Shown: positions 54,870 through 63,791, counted from the stretch's first letter. The stretch is 64,000 nucleotides of DNA from Sphingobacterium allocomposti (GCF_008124885.1 NZ_VNHX01000001.1:124001-188000), one strand, 5' to 3'. Program-made: numbers and translations. The notes: a model not told the origin generated them from the letters alone.

Positions 54870-57221
54870 TTAATGAAAATGTCCAACTTTTATACCAAAC
54901 GTAAATGTACGCGGTCTTGTCGGCCCGTAGACATAATCGGAATCGCGTAATGGGCCCCTGTCAAAATCCTTTTGGAACGCGTTGAACATATTTTGCACGC
55001 CGCCAAATAGTTCGGCATTAAAGTTCTTTTTTATGGAAAATGTATAGCCCAGACGGACATTAAGCTCCATAAAGTCGTTAGCATTTTTAACAAGCATGCG
55101 CCCGTCCGGTTGATAGTGTGGTACCAACATGCTTCCCGTGTACACGCCTGTAAGGTCGACGGCGAGCTGCTTGGTTGCCTTGATGTTCGTGTTTAAATAA
55201 CCGTACGTATTCGGCGTGCGCATGTAGCGGGTCGTGACAATATCATCTGCTGGATCTTCGCCTTCGAAAATAACCTGTTCCTCGCTATATCTGGAACGCT
55301 GTATGGTACCTCCAGCCTGTATGCTCAACATGTTCGACGGAGCGACGCTTAGCTCTATGTTACTTCCGTACACGCGCGACCGGCTGCCGTTGCGCATTTC
55401 CTGCAAAATGATATCCGCTTCTTCCGACGTCATTACCGTCGTGAAGGGGTTCTGCAGGTCGGTATAAAATCCTTCCACCAGCAAGCTGGCCTGTGTCCGT
55501 CCGAAGTTACGCGTATAGTTGAAAGACCCGGTATAGGCGTTCGAATATTCGGTTTTTAGGCCCTCGCCCATAAGCACGAAAACCTGCTGTCCGCCGATGG
55601 ACGTGACATGCATGTCTTCGTTGAACGCCTGCGGGGCGCGGAAGCCGCGGGCGTAGCCGCCACGGAATTGCAGTTCATTGGTAATATCGTAGAGGATGGT
55701 AAGCCGCGGGCTTAGCGTGCCGAAATTCTGGTCAGATGTACGGCTTCGGCCGAGCAGGCGATAGGTGCCGTCTACGTAGGTGTAGTCGTACCGTGCCCCC
55801 ACAAGGGCTTTCAGCTGATCTACGACTTTCCATTCGTATTGTGCATATGTGCCGATGGCGTGTGTACGCTGGTCTATACTTCGCCGGTAGGCGGGGATAT
55901 TGTCTTCCGTGCGGTTCATATTGTATTCCACGCCGGCGGTGAACACATCACGCTCAAAATTATACGTATACTGCCCCCCTGCAACCATGGCCAGGTCGTC
56001 GGTCTGTCCATATGAGTTGGCTGCAATGATACTATCCTGGTATGTGCGCTCCCCACCCAGTCCGCCGTAATAGCTGTCACGCTTACTCTTCTGCGCAGAG
56101 GCATATACCGAAAACTTCTGTTTCCAGTCTTTTGAATACCGATCATAGGTAATGCCTCCGATGAGCGAGTTGGTCTGCAGCTGTTCGGTGATGTCCGTGA
56201 AGTGCGGGGCCAGGTCGAGACGGTCGCCGCCTCTTCTGAATTCGTTCAGGATACTGAGGTCGGCGGTGATCTTTTCGTATTCCGAGGGTTTAAAAAAGGC
56301 CTTTGTGCCGAAGGTGGTGTTTCGCAATCTGGTAATCTCCGAAAAGCCATCCCCGTTGGCATCCCAAGGCTGCCGGTCACGATGCATCCCATAAAAGGTC
56401 ACGCCGTTCATCAGGTCGTCTTCAACGAAGGAAGTGTTAAAGTCAATGGTGTTATCCCAAGAGGTTCCGGCAATGAGCGAGTTTGTCAATTTAATCTGCC
56501 AGTCATTTTCTACCGGATCTTTAGTGATGATATTGATCGTTCCGGCAATGGCGTTCGCACCAAAAAGGGCAGATCCGCCGCTGCGTACCACCTCTATGCG
56601 GTCGATCATGCTTGTTGGGATCTGGTCCAGTCCGTAGACGCTGTTCAATGCGCTGAATACAGGTCGGCTATTAATCAGGATCTGTGAGTAGGCGCCTTCC
56701 AGCCCGTTCAGTCTTACCTGAGAAAAACCACAGTTCTGACAGTTGTTTTCTACGCGTACGCCCGGCTGGTAAGCCAACGTTTCAGACATCGCGACAGACT
56801 GGGTCGCATTAAACAGCTTGGGGCCGAGTACATTTACAACTACCGGAGCTTCCCGCCGGTCTAGCCCGTACCGGGTGGCGCTGACTACTACCTCATGGAG
56901 GTTTAGGTTATCTTCCAGTAGGCGGATATGGATGGGCTGTATCTGTTGTTCCGAAGTTAAGGTTGTCTTTTGCGTCTGATAGCCGACTGCGCGGACGACC
57001 AGCGTCGATCTGTTAGCAGGTACGGCTGTCAGGATAAACACGCCCTGTTCATTGGTCGAAGCGCCGGCATTGGTGCCTTCAACCAGTACGGAAGCCTGAG
57101 CGATCGGCTCGCCGGCGGCGTCCGTTACCTTTCCTTTCCATGTGGATTGTGCAGATGCGGCTATTGGCGCCATATATAAGACGGCTAAGGTTAATAAAAA
57201 ACCGTAGTACTTTTTTAACAT
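54870..57221 (-). CDS. TonB-dependent outer-membrane receptor
   Basis: A 783-residue receptor with signal peptide (ends at about IAASAQ, residue 25), a carboxypeptidase-D-like domain (about 27-110), plug (about 115-235) and barrel ending RTFTFGIKVGHFH. The plug has the unusual motif NNCQNCGFSQVRLNGLEG, found in a class of Bacteroidota receptors for metal chelates or other non-glycan ligands, and IDRIEVVRSGGSALFGANA, the standard plug end. It is shorter than SusC proteins and has no SusD partner, so it is not a glycan importer of that type. Ligand unknown. A small membrane protein is encoded upstream. Confidence 0.88.
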   Translation of the reverse strand: MLKKYYGFLLTLAVLYMAPIAASAQSTWKGKVTDAAGEPIAQASVLVEGTNAGASTNEQGVFILTAVPANRSTLVVRAVGYQTQKTTLTSEQQIQPIHIRLLEDNLNLHEVVVSATRYGLDRREAPVVVNVLGPKLFNATQSVAMSETLAYQPGVRVENNCQNCGFSQVRLNGLEGAYSQILINSRPVFSALNSVYGLDQIPTSMIDRIEVVRSGGSALFGANAIAGTINIITKDPVENDWQIKLTNSLIAGTSWDNTIDFNTSFVEDDLMNGVTFYGMHRDRQPWDANGDGFSEITRLRNTTFGTKAFFKPSEYEKITADLSILNEFRRGGDRLDLAPHFTDITEQLQTNSLIGGITYDRYSKDWKQKFSVYASAQKSKRDSYYGGLGGERTYQDSIIAANSYGQTDDLAMVAGGQYTYNFERDVFTAGVEYNMNRTEDNIPAYRRSIDQRTHAIGTYAQYEWKVVDQLKALVGARYDYTYVDGTYRLLGRSRTSDQNFGTLSPRLTILYDITNELQFRGGYARGFRAPQAFNEDMHVTSIGGQQVFVLMGEGLKTEYSNAYTGSFNYTRNFGRTQASLLVEGFYTDLQNPFTTVMTSEEADIILQEMRNGSRSRVYGSNIELSVAPSNMLSIQAGGTIQRSRYSEEQVIFEGEDPADDIVTTRYMRTPNTYGYLNTNIKATKQLAVDLTGVYTGSMLVPHYQPDGRMLVKNANDFMELNVRLGYTFSIKKNFNAELFGGVQNMFNAFQKDFDRGPLRDSDYVYGPTRPRTFTFGIKVGHFH

Positions 57222-57454
57222 ATAATAATTTTTTAAGTGCTTAATGTGTTGATATTTCCTTTGGCGGCGGCAGGGAACAGAGTTTCCTGTTCATCGTCCT
57301 TCGAGCGGGCGCAGGCCGGAGACGTCGGTCGCTCCCTGTTTTTAACACTGTTTCCGGCCGGATCAGGAGGAATGCAACCATACAACCCTGCCTCACTGTT
57401 ATGGAGGATAGTCGTTTTACAGCATAAAAAACAGCATTATGTTGTTAGGGAAGC

Positions 57455-57479
57455 GATAACACCGTCCGATAGTGTTATC
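57455..57479 (-). terminator. Hairpin between the small membrane protein and TonB receptor genes
   Basis: An 8-bp stem, GATAACAC (57455-57462) with GTGTTATC (57472-57479), 9-base loop, 25 bases after the small gene's stop on the minus strand. The rest of this 282-base gap shows no gene. Confidence 0.4.
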
Positions 57480-57503
57480 TCAGGCAAGAAGTGACGTTGC
57501 CCA

Positions 57504-57869
57504 TTAAGCTAGGCGAGGGGGGCCTCGCAGGTCGTAGTGTACGATACTGTTGTAGCGAATGCGCTCTATGAGTTCGGCATAATAGATCCGCAGATAGAGC
57601 GGGCTCAGGGCGATCTCATAAATGAGTGTGTCGCTTGCTACAAAGGCGCCGGCGAAAACAACATTCAGGTATTGAATTTCGGCGTCAGACTTGTGATGAT
57701 CTGGTTTTCCCTTTTTTGTGAAATCGTACGGGTGAACGTGGGTGATAATTTCGCCCGTGGAGGTAACCTCCTTGTGCATAAAGACAACACCACTTACAAT
57801 AATAACAACCATCCAGGCACTTAGCAGGTAAGCGATGATGGAGCGGTATGTGGCAGTCAGTTGATGCAT
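57504..57869 (-). CDS. Small membrane protein of unknown function upstream of TonB receptor
   Basis: A 121-residue protein with one hydrophobic segment (about 10-31) and a His-rich stretch (ITHVHPYDF, then KPDHHKSDAE). It ends YDLRGPPRLA; a similar Arg-Gly-Pro-Pro tail occurs in other short Bacteroidota proteins next to TonB receptors. The histidines may bind metal. Not a named family. Same strand as the receptor gene and probably functionally linked. Confidence 0.6.
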   Translation of the reverse strand: MHQLTATYRSIIAYLLSAWMVVIIVSGVVFMHKEVTSTGEIITHVHPYDFTKKGKPDHHKSDAEIQYLNVVFAGAFVASDTLIYEIALSPLYLRIYYAELIERIRYNSIVHYDLRGPPRLA

Positions 57870-57901
57870 AGTTTTTCGTAAACTCTCTTTTTCTTTTAAT
57901 C

Positions 57902-57928
57902 AAAAAAGCACTGTAAATGCAACAGTGC
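57902..57928 (-). terminator. Rho-independent terminator of panD
   Basis: On the minus strand GCACTGT (57928-57922), 7-base loop, ACAGTGC (57914-57908) and six T residues (57907-57902). It starts 26 bases after the panD stop. Confidence 0.8.
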
Positions 57929-57954
57929 CACAAACATAGAGAATACTCCTTAAA

Positions 57955-58305
57955 TTATTGTATTAATTTATTATTATCATCCGGAAAGACCAGTGTGGGT
58001 CTGTGCGCTTTCGCTTCCTCAGGTGTCATACTAGCATAAGATATAATAATGACAATATCGCCGACCTGTACCAGACGGGCAGCAGCGCCGTTTAAGCAGA
58101 TGGTTCCGGTCCCCCGCTCGCCGGGGATGACGTACGTCTCCAGACGGGCTCCATTATTGTTATTTACGATCTGCACCTTTTCGTTGGCTATGATGTTAGC
58201 CGCATCCATCAAGTCTTCATCGATCGTGATACTGCCGACATAATTTAGCTCAGCCTGTGTCACACGCGCCCGGTGAATCTTCGACTTCATTACTTCAATT
58301 AACAT
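57955..58305 (-). CDS. panD: Aspartate 1-decarboxylase
   Basis: A 116-residue proenzyme that makes beta-alanine from aspartate for pantothenate synthesis. The self-cleavage site Gly-Ser is visible in [19 protein letters not shown], where the Ser becomes the pyruvoyl group. The rest ([37 protein letters not shown]) is a full-length PanD. It lies 187 bases downstream of panC on the same strand, with a terminator beyond. Confidence 0.96.
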   Translation of the reverse strand: MLIEVMKSKIHRARVTQAELNYVGSITIDEDLMDAANIIANEKVQIVNNNNGARLETYVIPGERGTGTICLNGAAARLVQVGDIVIIISYASMTPEEAKAHRPTLVFPDDNNKLIQ

Positions 58306-58492
58306 ATTACAAAATTACCTATTTTTTTTTAATTGTAGAGCTTCGTTTCCTACGCGGTGCGCTGGCCGCCGTCGGCCCGTTGATGTTTGGTTCGCCTCGC
58401 AGCCCGTCCTGTAGTACCCGACCCCTTAGGTTTGCTTGCGCCTGGTTCTCGGTCAAGACGTCGGTATTGACAGTTTTTTTACAAAGCGATAC

Positions 58493-59338
58493 TCAATCCA
58501 ACAGCATGTTGTCGATCAGCCGGACGCCTTCTACCCACGCGACGAGCAACGCGACGTGCTGTTTATGCGGAAGTAGCAGGTCCACCTCCCGCAGTGTTCT
58601 ACGCTCACAGATAGCTAAATACTCCACCTCGATGTCACCTTCCTGTGCCAAAATCTGTAACGCTCCGTCTTTTAAGGCATCTACTGTCTTGGCCGTCTTA
58701 TAGTTTTTTATAAACGCAAGCGACCGATATAGTGCCAGCGCTTTGATTCTTCCGGCATCCGAAAGCCTAAGGTTGCGCGAACTCAATGCCAGGCCGTCCT
58801 GATTACGAACCGTGGGGCAGATGTGAATGCGCACCGGTAGCTCTTTGATGTCGACCAGCCGCTGAATAACCATTACCTGCTGAAAGTCTTTCTGGCCAAA
58901 ACAAGCGACATCAGGTCTGACGAGCTGAAACAGTTTGTAAACGATCTGTGTCACCCCCTGAAAGTGGCCTGGCCGCTTTGCTCCTTCCCAAATTTGGTCC
59001 AGCTCCCCAAGGTCAATGTGCCAGGGCATATCATCACCAGGGTACATCTCGTCTACTTCGGGCAGGAAAACAACATCGCAGGCCACAGCTTCCAGAAGCT
59101 GCAGGTCGTTTTGTATCGGACGCGGATATCTTTCCAGATCTTTTGGGTCGTTAAACTGTGTAGGATTTACGAAAATACTACATACTGTTGCATCGGCGAT
59201 CTGCTGAGCTTCCCGTATTAAAGAAAGATGCCCTTCGTGCAGCGCCCCCATTGTGGGTACCAATGCTATTTTTTTAGCTGCCTCGCGAAGCCCCTGTAGA
59301 AAGGACTGGAGCTCCTTTTGGGTTTTAAATATTTTCAC
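58493..59338 (-). CDS. panC: Pantothenate synthetase
   Basis: A 281-residue ligase joining pantoate and beta-alanine with ATP. Conserved PanC blocks: LVPTMGALHEGHLSLIREA (with the HxGH ATP motif), SIFVNPTQFN, CFGQKDFQQVMVI and DGLALSSRNLRLS. Length normal for the family. It is divergent from the starch-synthase-like gene, and upstream of panD. Confidence 0.96.
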   Translation of the reverse strand: MKIFKTQKELQSFLQGLREAAKKIALVPTMGALHEGHLSLIREAQQIADATVCSIFVNPTQFNDPKDLERYPRPIQNDLQLLEAVACDVVFLPEVDEMYPGDDMPWHIDLGELDQIWEGAKRPGHFQGVTQIVYKLFQLVRPDVACFGQKDFQQVMVIQRLVDIKELPVRIHICPTVRNQDGLALSSRNLRLSDAGRIKALALYRSLAFIKNYKTAKTVDALKDGALQILAQEGDIEVEYLAICERRTLREVDLLLPHKQHVALLVAWVEGVRLIDNMLLD

Positions 59339-59409
59339 CGTTCAACGTTAAATAAGCGGACAAAATTGCATAATTAATTTGGTATTATAAAGCTATGAAA
59401 ACTAACAAA

Positions 59410-59440
59410 TTGTAAAATTGACAAAAACTTCGTACCTTTG
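59410..59440 (+). promoter_or_regulatory. Promoter of the starch-synthase-like gene
   Basis: TTG (59410-59412), a 20-base spacer and TACCTTTG (59433-59440): perfect match to the Bacteroidota consensus. Transcription would start about 35 bases ahead of ATG 59482. Confidence 0.85.
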
Positions 59441-59481
59441 TATACCGATTTTACTGTTCGATAAATAAAAATTAATTGGAG

Positions 59482-60309
59482 ATGGCAAAAACGAAAATAT
59501 TGTTTGTAACCCATGAGATGTCGCCTTTCCTTGAAATAAGTAAAATTTCTGAAATAACACGCCAGTTACCTCAAGCTATGCAGGAGAAAGGATTTGAAAT
59601 CCGTATTCTTATGCCACGTTTTGGTAACATCAATGAGCGCAGAAATCGTCTTCATGAAGTGATAAGGTTGTCGGGAATGAACATCGTGGTGGATAACAAC
59701 GACAATCCGCTAATCATTAAAGTGGCTTCATTACCAGCCGCACGCATGCAAGTGTACTTTTTGGATAATGAAGAGTATTTCCAGCGGAAGAAAGTTTTTC
59801 GTGATGAAAAGGGAACGTTTTTCGACGACAATAACGAGCGGTCGTTATTCTTCTGTAAGGGTGCGCTAGAAACTGTCAAAAAGTTGGGCTGGTCGCCCGA
59901 CGTGGTGCACTGCCATGGCTGGTTCTCAGCGATGGTGCCGGCTTATCTGAAGACAGCTTATAAGGATGATCCTACGTTTAAGGATGCTAAAGTGATGTAT
60001 TCGCTATATGCAAATGAGGACTTCGATTCGCTGGGCGCGAAATACGCCGAGATGGCGTCGCAGGACGATATGAGTGCGGCTGAAGCATCTCCGTACGGAA
60101 GTGGTTCTTACGTCGACTTATATAAAGGGGCGCTATCCTTCACGGATATTGCCGTGTTCGCCGATCCTGATGTCCATCCGGAATTGAGGGCGTATGTCGA
60201 AGAAAATGGTATCCGTAGCTTTTCTCCTAACGGGGACGCGGATTATGAAGGTTTTGCGGACGTATTTGATGAGTTTTCCACGGTTGATGTGGAAACGGCC
60301 TCAGCTTAA
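59482..60309 (+). CDS. Stand-alone starch/glycogen-synthase N-domain protein, probably not a normal glycogen synthase
   Basis: A 275-residue protein resembling the N-terminal Rossmann domain of GT5 glycogen/starch synthases (ILFVTHEMSPFLEISKISEI, YEIR-type FEIRILMPRFGNINERR, PDVVHCHGWFSAMVPAYL). The C-terminal GT1 half that holds much of the catalytic site is absent, and the Lys-x-Gly-Gly-Leu motif that binds ADP-glucose is replaced by KISEI. The C-terminus is acidic (about 35 residues). Similar short proteins sit near panC in other Bacteroidota. Function unknown; perhaps regulatory. ATG 59482 is chosen over an upstream TTG. A terminator follows. Confidence 0.8.
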   Translation: MAKTKILFVTHEMSPFLEISKISEITRQLPQAMQEKGFEIRILMPRFGNINERRNRLHEVIRLSGMNIVVDNNDNPLIIKVASLPAARMQVYFLDNEEYFQRKKVFRDEKGTFFDDNNERSLFFCKGALETVKKLGWSPDVVHCHGWFSAMVPAYLKTAYKDDPTFKDAKVMYSLYANEDFDSLGAKYAEMASQDDMSAAEASPYGSGSYVDLYKGALSFTDIAVFADPDVHPELRAYVEENGIRSFSPNGDADYEGFADVFDEFSTVDVETASA

Positions 60310-60329
60310 GGGTTTGTTCTATGACAAAA

Positions 60330-60364
60330 AGAAGGCATTTCCAGCGGAAGTGCCTTCTTTTTTT
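60330..60364 (+). terminator. Rho-independent terminator
   Basis: A 13-bp stem with one G-U pair (60330-60342 with 60346-60358), a three-base loop and an eight-T run. It closes the starch-synthase-like transcript. Confidence 0.9.
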
Positions 60365-60770
60365 GTCCATGCCTATTGTTCCATCAGGCAAACGATAGGA
60401 ACCTAGGGGGGCGTGACTAACGGGAGCCTCGACGGCGTCAACGCAACGACGACCGGCCGGGGAAAAGCGAAAATATTACGCAACCGATTGATGTAAGGAT
60501 TCCTGGAAGAAAACGGCGGGTGGAGCCGTGAGGGCCTATAAAGAAGTTTGTAATTGATAAGAAGGATTCTATTTTTGCTGTATCAAATGGCGTCATGACA
60601 AGAAAGTTCAGCTCACGATACCATATCGGCTGCTCTTCGTTTCACCGGGACAGCCAGTTACCCAAAGTCGTCCGGTGACCTCCCGCTTGCCCGGTTTTTC
60701 CTACAATCACAAGAAACACTATCGGGGGAAGAGTGGGAGTCTCCCCGGCGATCTGTCTTTAACCAAAAAT
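60365..60770. other. Intergenic stretch without recognisable genes
   Basis: About 400 bases between the terminator and the decayed insertion element. All frames are short. Nothing recognisable was seen. Confidence 0.6.
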
Positions 60771-61047
60771 GGGATCAAGCATAATTCTTGGGGGAAGATC
60801 AATTGGGGTCGATAATCGCGGGCATTCGGGGAGATGCTAATCCCGCATTACTGTGTAACAGCTATCCGATTCTGAAATATATTGAACTCTTATGGGGTTC
60901 TAACACGCAAGGCAAAATCAACCTAAAGTAATCGTATAGCGTTACCGGACAGATATCGTGGGTACGTTTTTTTTAATCCAAAACAGTTCATTGTTAATTG
61001 AAAAATATAGCAGTTTTTCCTCGCCGGAAAAGGAAAAGTGCTTTGCT

Positions 61048-61278
61048 GACGTTATTTGGACCAACGTGGATGACATTACGTTGGTGCTGCACGTCATTAA
61101 GTCGATTGTGGACGTAAGCTCGTCGACTGTGGACGTAAGCTCGTCGACCCTGGAGGTAAACACGTCGACCCTGGACGTTATGTCATCTAGTGCTCACGTA
61201 AGTACGTCAGCGTCCGGTGTAAAGCCATCCGCTGTTTACGACATAGCGTCCGCTCCGCATAAATTTACGTCAGCGCAG
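61048..61278. repeat. Eleven-unit tandem array with an exact 21-bp period
   Basis: Eleven consecutive 21-base units from 61048 to 61278. Units 4 (61111) and 5 (61132) are nearly identical (GACGTAAGCTCGTCGACTGTG); neighbours decay outward but keep period and a GACGT...GTCGAC core. A GTG-started frame (60958-61302) would read the array as seven-residue repeats of the type DVSSSTV; the opposite strand is also open across part of it. No clear ribosome site, so whether it is translated is open. Confidence 0.75.
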
Positions 61279-61406
61279 CTTTTTTTGGATTATTGTGCGT
61301 AGAATGCCTTTAAGCGGTCTTAAAACAATTTCTTACAAATTTCAGCTCCTGCCAACAAGCTGATCAACGGACAATCTATTTCCGGAAGCATCGCCCTTAA
61401 TTCTAA

Positions 61407-61694
61407 CTATTTATTCTTAACACGATCAGTGCCCATTTTTTGGAGCTTCTGTTCCAGCTGGACGGCAAACAGCTCCAAGATCAGTATAAGAATTACCTGA
61501 GCGACTTTCGTGACTGGGACAAGAAACCTCATGCGGAGTACTGGACTGTATTCCTTAACAATATCTCCCCGCAGCTCGGTATCAATGCATCCGCAGAGCC
61601 ATTCAATGCAAAACTCAGCGCTTTTAGAGGTGTGTTTCGTGGTGTAAGAGATACCGCATGTTTCTTATATCGAGTGATGAAATGGTGTGCTTAA
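61407..61694 (+). pseudogene. ISAon1-family transposase with internal deletion
   Basis: The frame begins like the second part of ISAon1 transposases (LELLFQLDGKQLQDQYKNYL, DKKPHAEYWTVF, ENIS-like NNISPQLGI) and then passes directly into the family's C-terminus (NASAEPFNAKLSAFRGVF, then RGVRDTACFLYRVMKW). The DDE core of some 230 residues between these is missing, with the frame kept. It cannot encode an active transposase. No ATG is present near its start. Confidence 0.75.
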
Positions 61695-61844
61695 AAAACA
61701 TTCCCCCAAAACTTTCGGTATAATCCCCAGACTATGAGGAAATGCAAGTTCTGGAGCAGGACAGTACACTGTTGTATGATCCAAAAATGCCCCCCTCTGG
61801 AGGAGCGGCGCATGCATGAGCCGACGTGCCGCTGGCAGTGGAAC

Positions 61845-61883
61845 AAAAAAGCCTGCTCATTTCATCAATGAGCAGGCTTTTTT
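61845..61883 (-). terminator. Terminator of the tRNA-Asp cluster (bidirectional hairpin)
   Basis: A perfect 12-bp stem (61850-61861 with 61867-61878) with a five-base loop, flanked by A6 on the left and T6 on the right, so it works on the minus strand after the tRNAs and also in the opposite direction. Confidence 0.85.
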
Positions 61884-61888
61884 GCTAG

Positions 61889-61962
61889 CGGTCTGGACGG
61901 GACTCGAACCCGCGACCCCATGCGTGACAGGCATGTATTCTAACCAGCTGAACTACCAGACC
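61889..61962 (-). tRNA. tRNA-Asp (GUC), third in transcription order
   Basis: Minus-strand cloverleaf of 74 bases: 7-bp acceptor GGTCTGG/CCAGACC, anticodon loop CTGTCAC with anticodon GUC, T-loop GGTTCGAGTCC, discriminator G as expected for tRNA-Asp. CCA is not encoded. Confidence 0.96.
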
Positions 61963-61998
61963 AAAAATCTTTAAAAGAATATTTACAATAAATATGGG

Positions 61999-62072
61999 CG
62001 GTCTGGACGGGACTCGAACCCGCGACCCCATGCGTGACAGGCATGTATTCTAACCAGCTGAACTACCAGACC
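61999..62072 (-). tRNA. tRNA-Asp (GUC), second in transcription order
   Basis: Identical 74-base copy of the neighbouring tRNA-Asp, separated from it by 36 bases. Confidence 0.96.
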
Positions 62073-62133
62073 AAAAATCTTTTAAAAATGTATGTTTAAG
62101 AACGTTTTAGGAAGCCTAGCTTCTTTATTTTAG

Positions 62134-62207
62134 CGGTCTGGACGGGACTCGAACCCGCGACCCCATGCGTGACAGGCATGTATTCTAACCAGCTGAACTA
62201 CCAGACC
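62134..62207 (-). tRNA. tRNA-Asp (GUC), first in transcription order
   Basis: Third identical 74-base copy, separated from the second by 61 bases. The spacers share an AAAAATCTTT string just upstream of each downstream tRNA. Confidence 0.96.
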
Positions 62208-62279
62208 TAAACCCTTCCTGCGAGAAGGTGTGCAAATATAGTGTTTATTTCTAATTCCGCTAAACTTTTTTGAAAAAAA

Positions 62280-63353
62280 CTAGTCTACAGCCCCTTCTTT
62301 CATCTTTTCTGCGTTCTCCGCAAACTGTAACGCATCTATAATTCCTTGGATATCACCGTCCATAATTGCCGGTAAATTATACATGGTTAGACCGATCCTG
62401 TGTTCAGTCACACGGCCCTGCGGATAGTTGTAGGTACGTACTTTGGCAGACCTGTCGCCGGTCGAGACCATGGTCTTCCTTTTGGCTGCGATGTCGCCAT
62501 GTTTTTTCTGCACTTCGAGCTCATACAGCTTGTTCCGGAGCATTTCCATGGCCAATTCCCGATTGGCAAGCTGCGACCGCTCCACCTGGCACACAACAAC
62601 AATACCCGTCGGTTTATGTGTCAGCTGAACCTTTGTTTCTACCTTATTTACGTTCTGCCCACCTGCACCGCCGGAGCGTGATGTCTGCATCTCGATGTCG
62701 CCGGGGTTGATCTCAACGTCAACGTCCTCCGCCTCAGGAAGCACGGCCACTGAAGCTGCCGACGTGTGCACCCGCCCCTGCGTCTCAGTGTCCGGTACGC
62801 GCTGCACGCGGTGTACGCCCGACTCATACTTGAGCTGCCCGTATACATCTTCTCCGATCACTTTTAGGATAACCTCCTTATATCCGCCGGACGTGCCTTC
62901 CGTCACATCCATCACCTCAGTTCGCCAGCCTTTGCTTTCAAAATAGCGCGTATACATACGGTACAAATCGCCGGCAAAAAGCGCAGCTTCGTCGCCGCCT
63001 GTGCCGCCGCGGATCTCTATAATTGCATTTTTAAGATCTTCCGGATCCTTTGGAATAAGCATCAGGCGGATCTCCTCTTCTTTTTCCTCCTTTTGCCCCA
63101 GCAGCAGATCCAACTCTTCCTTCGCCATTTCCCTTAACTCCTGATCTTTTTCGTTGGCGAGTATATCTTTGTTGGTCTCGATATTGCTCACCATATTTTT
63201 GTAAATATGATACTGCTCAACGATCTTGCTCAAGTCTTTATATTCTTTGTTCAACTTTGCAAATCGTTTCATATCGTTGATGGTTTCCGGCTTGCTTAAT
63301 TCTGCCTCTACCTCTTCCCATCGTTCTTTTATAGCTTGTAATTTCTCTAGCAT
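62280..63353 (-). CDS. prfA: Peptide chain release factor 1
   Basis: A 357-residue factor that ends translation at UAA and UAG. It carries the GGQ motif in [16 protein letters not shown] (catalysis of peptide release) and [18 protein letters not shown], where RF1 has its codon-reading tripeptide region. Helical N-terminus and total length are typical. It lies 72 bases upstream of the tRNA-Asp cluster on the same strand. Confidence 0.97.
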   Translation of the reverse strand: MLEKLQAIKERWEEVEAELSKPETINDMKRFAKLNKEYKDLSKIVEQYHIYKNMVSNIETNKDILANEKDQELREMAKEELDLLLGQKEEKEEEIRLMLIPKDPEDLKNAIIEIRGGTGGDEAALFAGDLYRMYTRYFESKGWRTEVMDVTEGTSGGYKEVILKVIGEDVYGQLKYESGVHRVQRVPDTETQGRVHTSAASVAVLPEAEDVDVEINPGDIEMQTSRSGGAGGQNVNKVETKVQLTHKPTGIVVVCQVERSQLANRELAMEMLRNKLYELEVQKKHGDIAAKRKTMVSTGDRSAKVRTYNYPQGRVTEHRIGLTMYNLPAIMDGDIQGIIDALQFAENAEKMKEGAVD

Positions 63354-63402
63354 AGTATATTGCTCGTTAATAGCAGCATGATGTATTCCTGCTTTATTGC
63401 CA

Positions 63403-63410
63403 CAAAAGTA
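63403..63410 (-). promoter_or_regulatory. -7 element of prfA promoter
   Basis: On the minus strand TACTTTTG matches TAnnTTTG, 50 bases ahead of the prfA ATG. No TTG lies at the standard distance upstream. Confidence 0.4.
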
Positions 63411-63425
63411 CGTAAATTTTTGGTA

Positions 63426-63755
63426 TTAGTGTGTCGAAACCGCTTTCAGACCGACGATTGAAGCGATAAGTGTGAAGATGAAAAAGATCCGCCAGAAGTC
63501 AGCAGGCTCCTTAAATATAAATATCCCCACGAGTACGGTTCCTACTGCGCCGATGCCCGTCCATACAGCATAGGCCGTGCCAAGGGGAAGTTGCTGCGTC
63601 GCCCGCATAAGCAGGAGCATACTGAAGGTGAGACAGGCAACAAAACCGGCATACCACCAGTACATTTCCGCGCCCGTTGTACTTTTCGCTTTACCCAGGC
63701 AGGATGTAAAGCCAACTTCGAAAAGCCCTGCAACAATTAAAATAATCCAGTTCAT
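63426..63755 (-). CDS. sugE: Small multidrug resistance (SMR) family transporter, Gdx/SugE-like
   Basis: A 109-residue inner-membrane protein with four transmembrane helices. The essential Glu (residue 13, in VAGLFEVGFTSCLGKA) and the PLGTAYAVWTGIGAVGTVLVG signature mark the SMR family. The sequence around the Glu suits the guanidinium-exporting Gdx (SugE) branch more than EmrE. SMR proteins work as dual-topology dimers. The end of a regulator gene lies 126 bases upstream. Confidence 0.88.
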   Translation of the reverse strand: MNWIILIVAGLFEVGFTSCLGKAKSTTGAEMYWWYAGFVACLTFSMLLLMRATQQLPLGTAYAVWTGIGAVGTVLVGIFIFKEPADFWRIFFIFTLIASIVGLKAVSTH

Positions 63756-63791
63756 GATCTACGTGTTTTAGCTGTCGTACGCTCTTGCCCT

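Larger units (their letters stand above)
60771..61727 (+). mobile_element. Remnant of an ISAon1/ISL3-type insertion element
   Basis: The left edge (GGGATCAAGC...TTGGGGGAA, 60771-60796) and the right edge read inward (GGGATTATAC...TTTTGGGGGAA, 61726-61700) are similar enough to be imperfect terminal inverted repeats. The interior contains the shrunken transposase frame (61407-61694) and, to its left, the 21-bp array. Ends are tentative. Confidence 0.4.

Noticed and set aside
57222..57503. Cobalamin-type riboswitch upstream of the TonB receptor
   Set aside because: Looked for conserved box motifs; none were found, only short hairpins.
58310..58317. -7-like TAATTTTG just before panD
   Set aside because: It would start transcription at the ATG itself, has no -33 TTG, and lies in an AT-rich run; panD is more simply transcribed from panC.
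61048..61278. CRISPR array
   Set aside because: Period of 21 bases with no spacers; a tandem repeat.
60958..61302. Frame of 114 residues across the 21-bp array, as a gene
   Set aside because: GTG start without a ribosome site, and the open frame is a by-product of a repeat period divisible by three. Kept only as a repeat feature.
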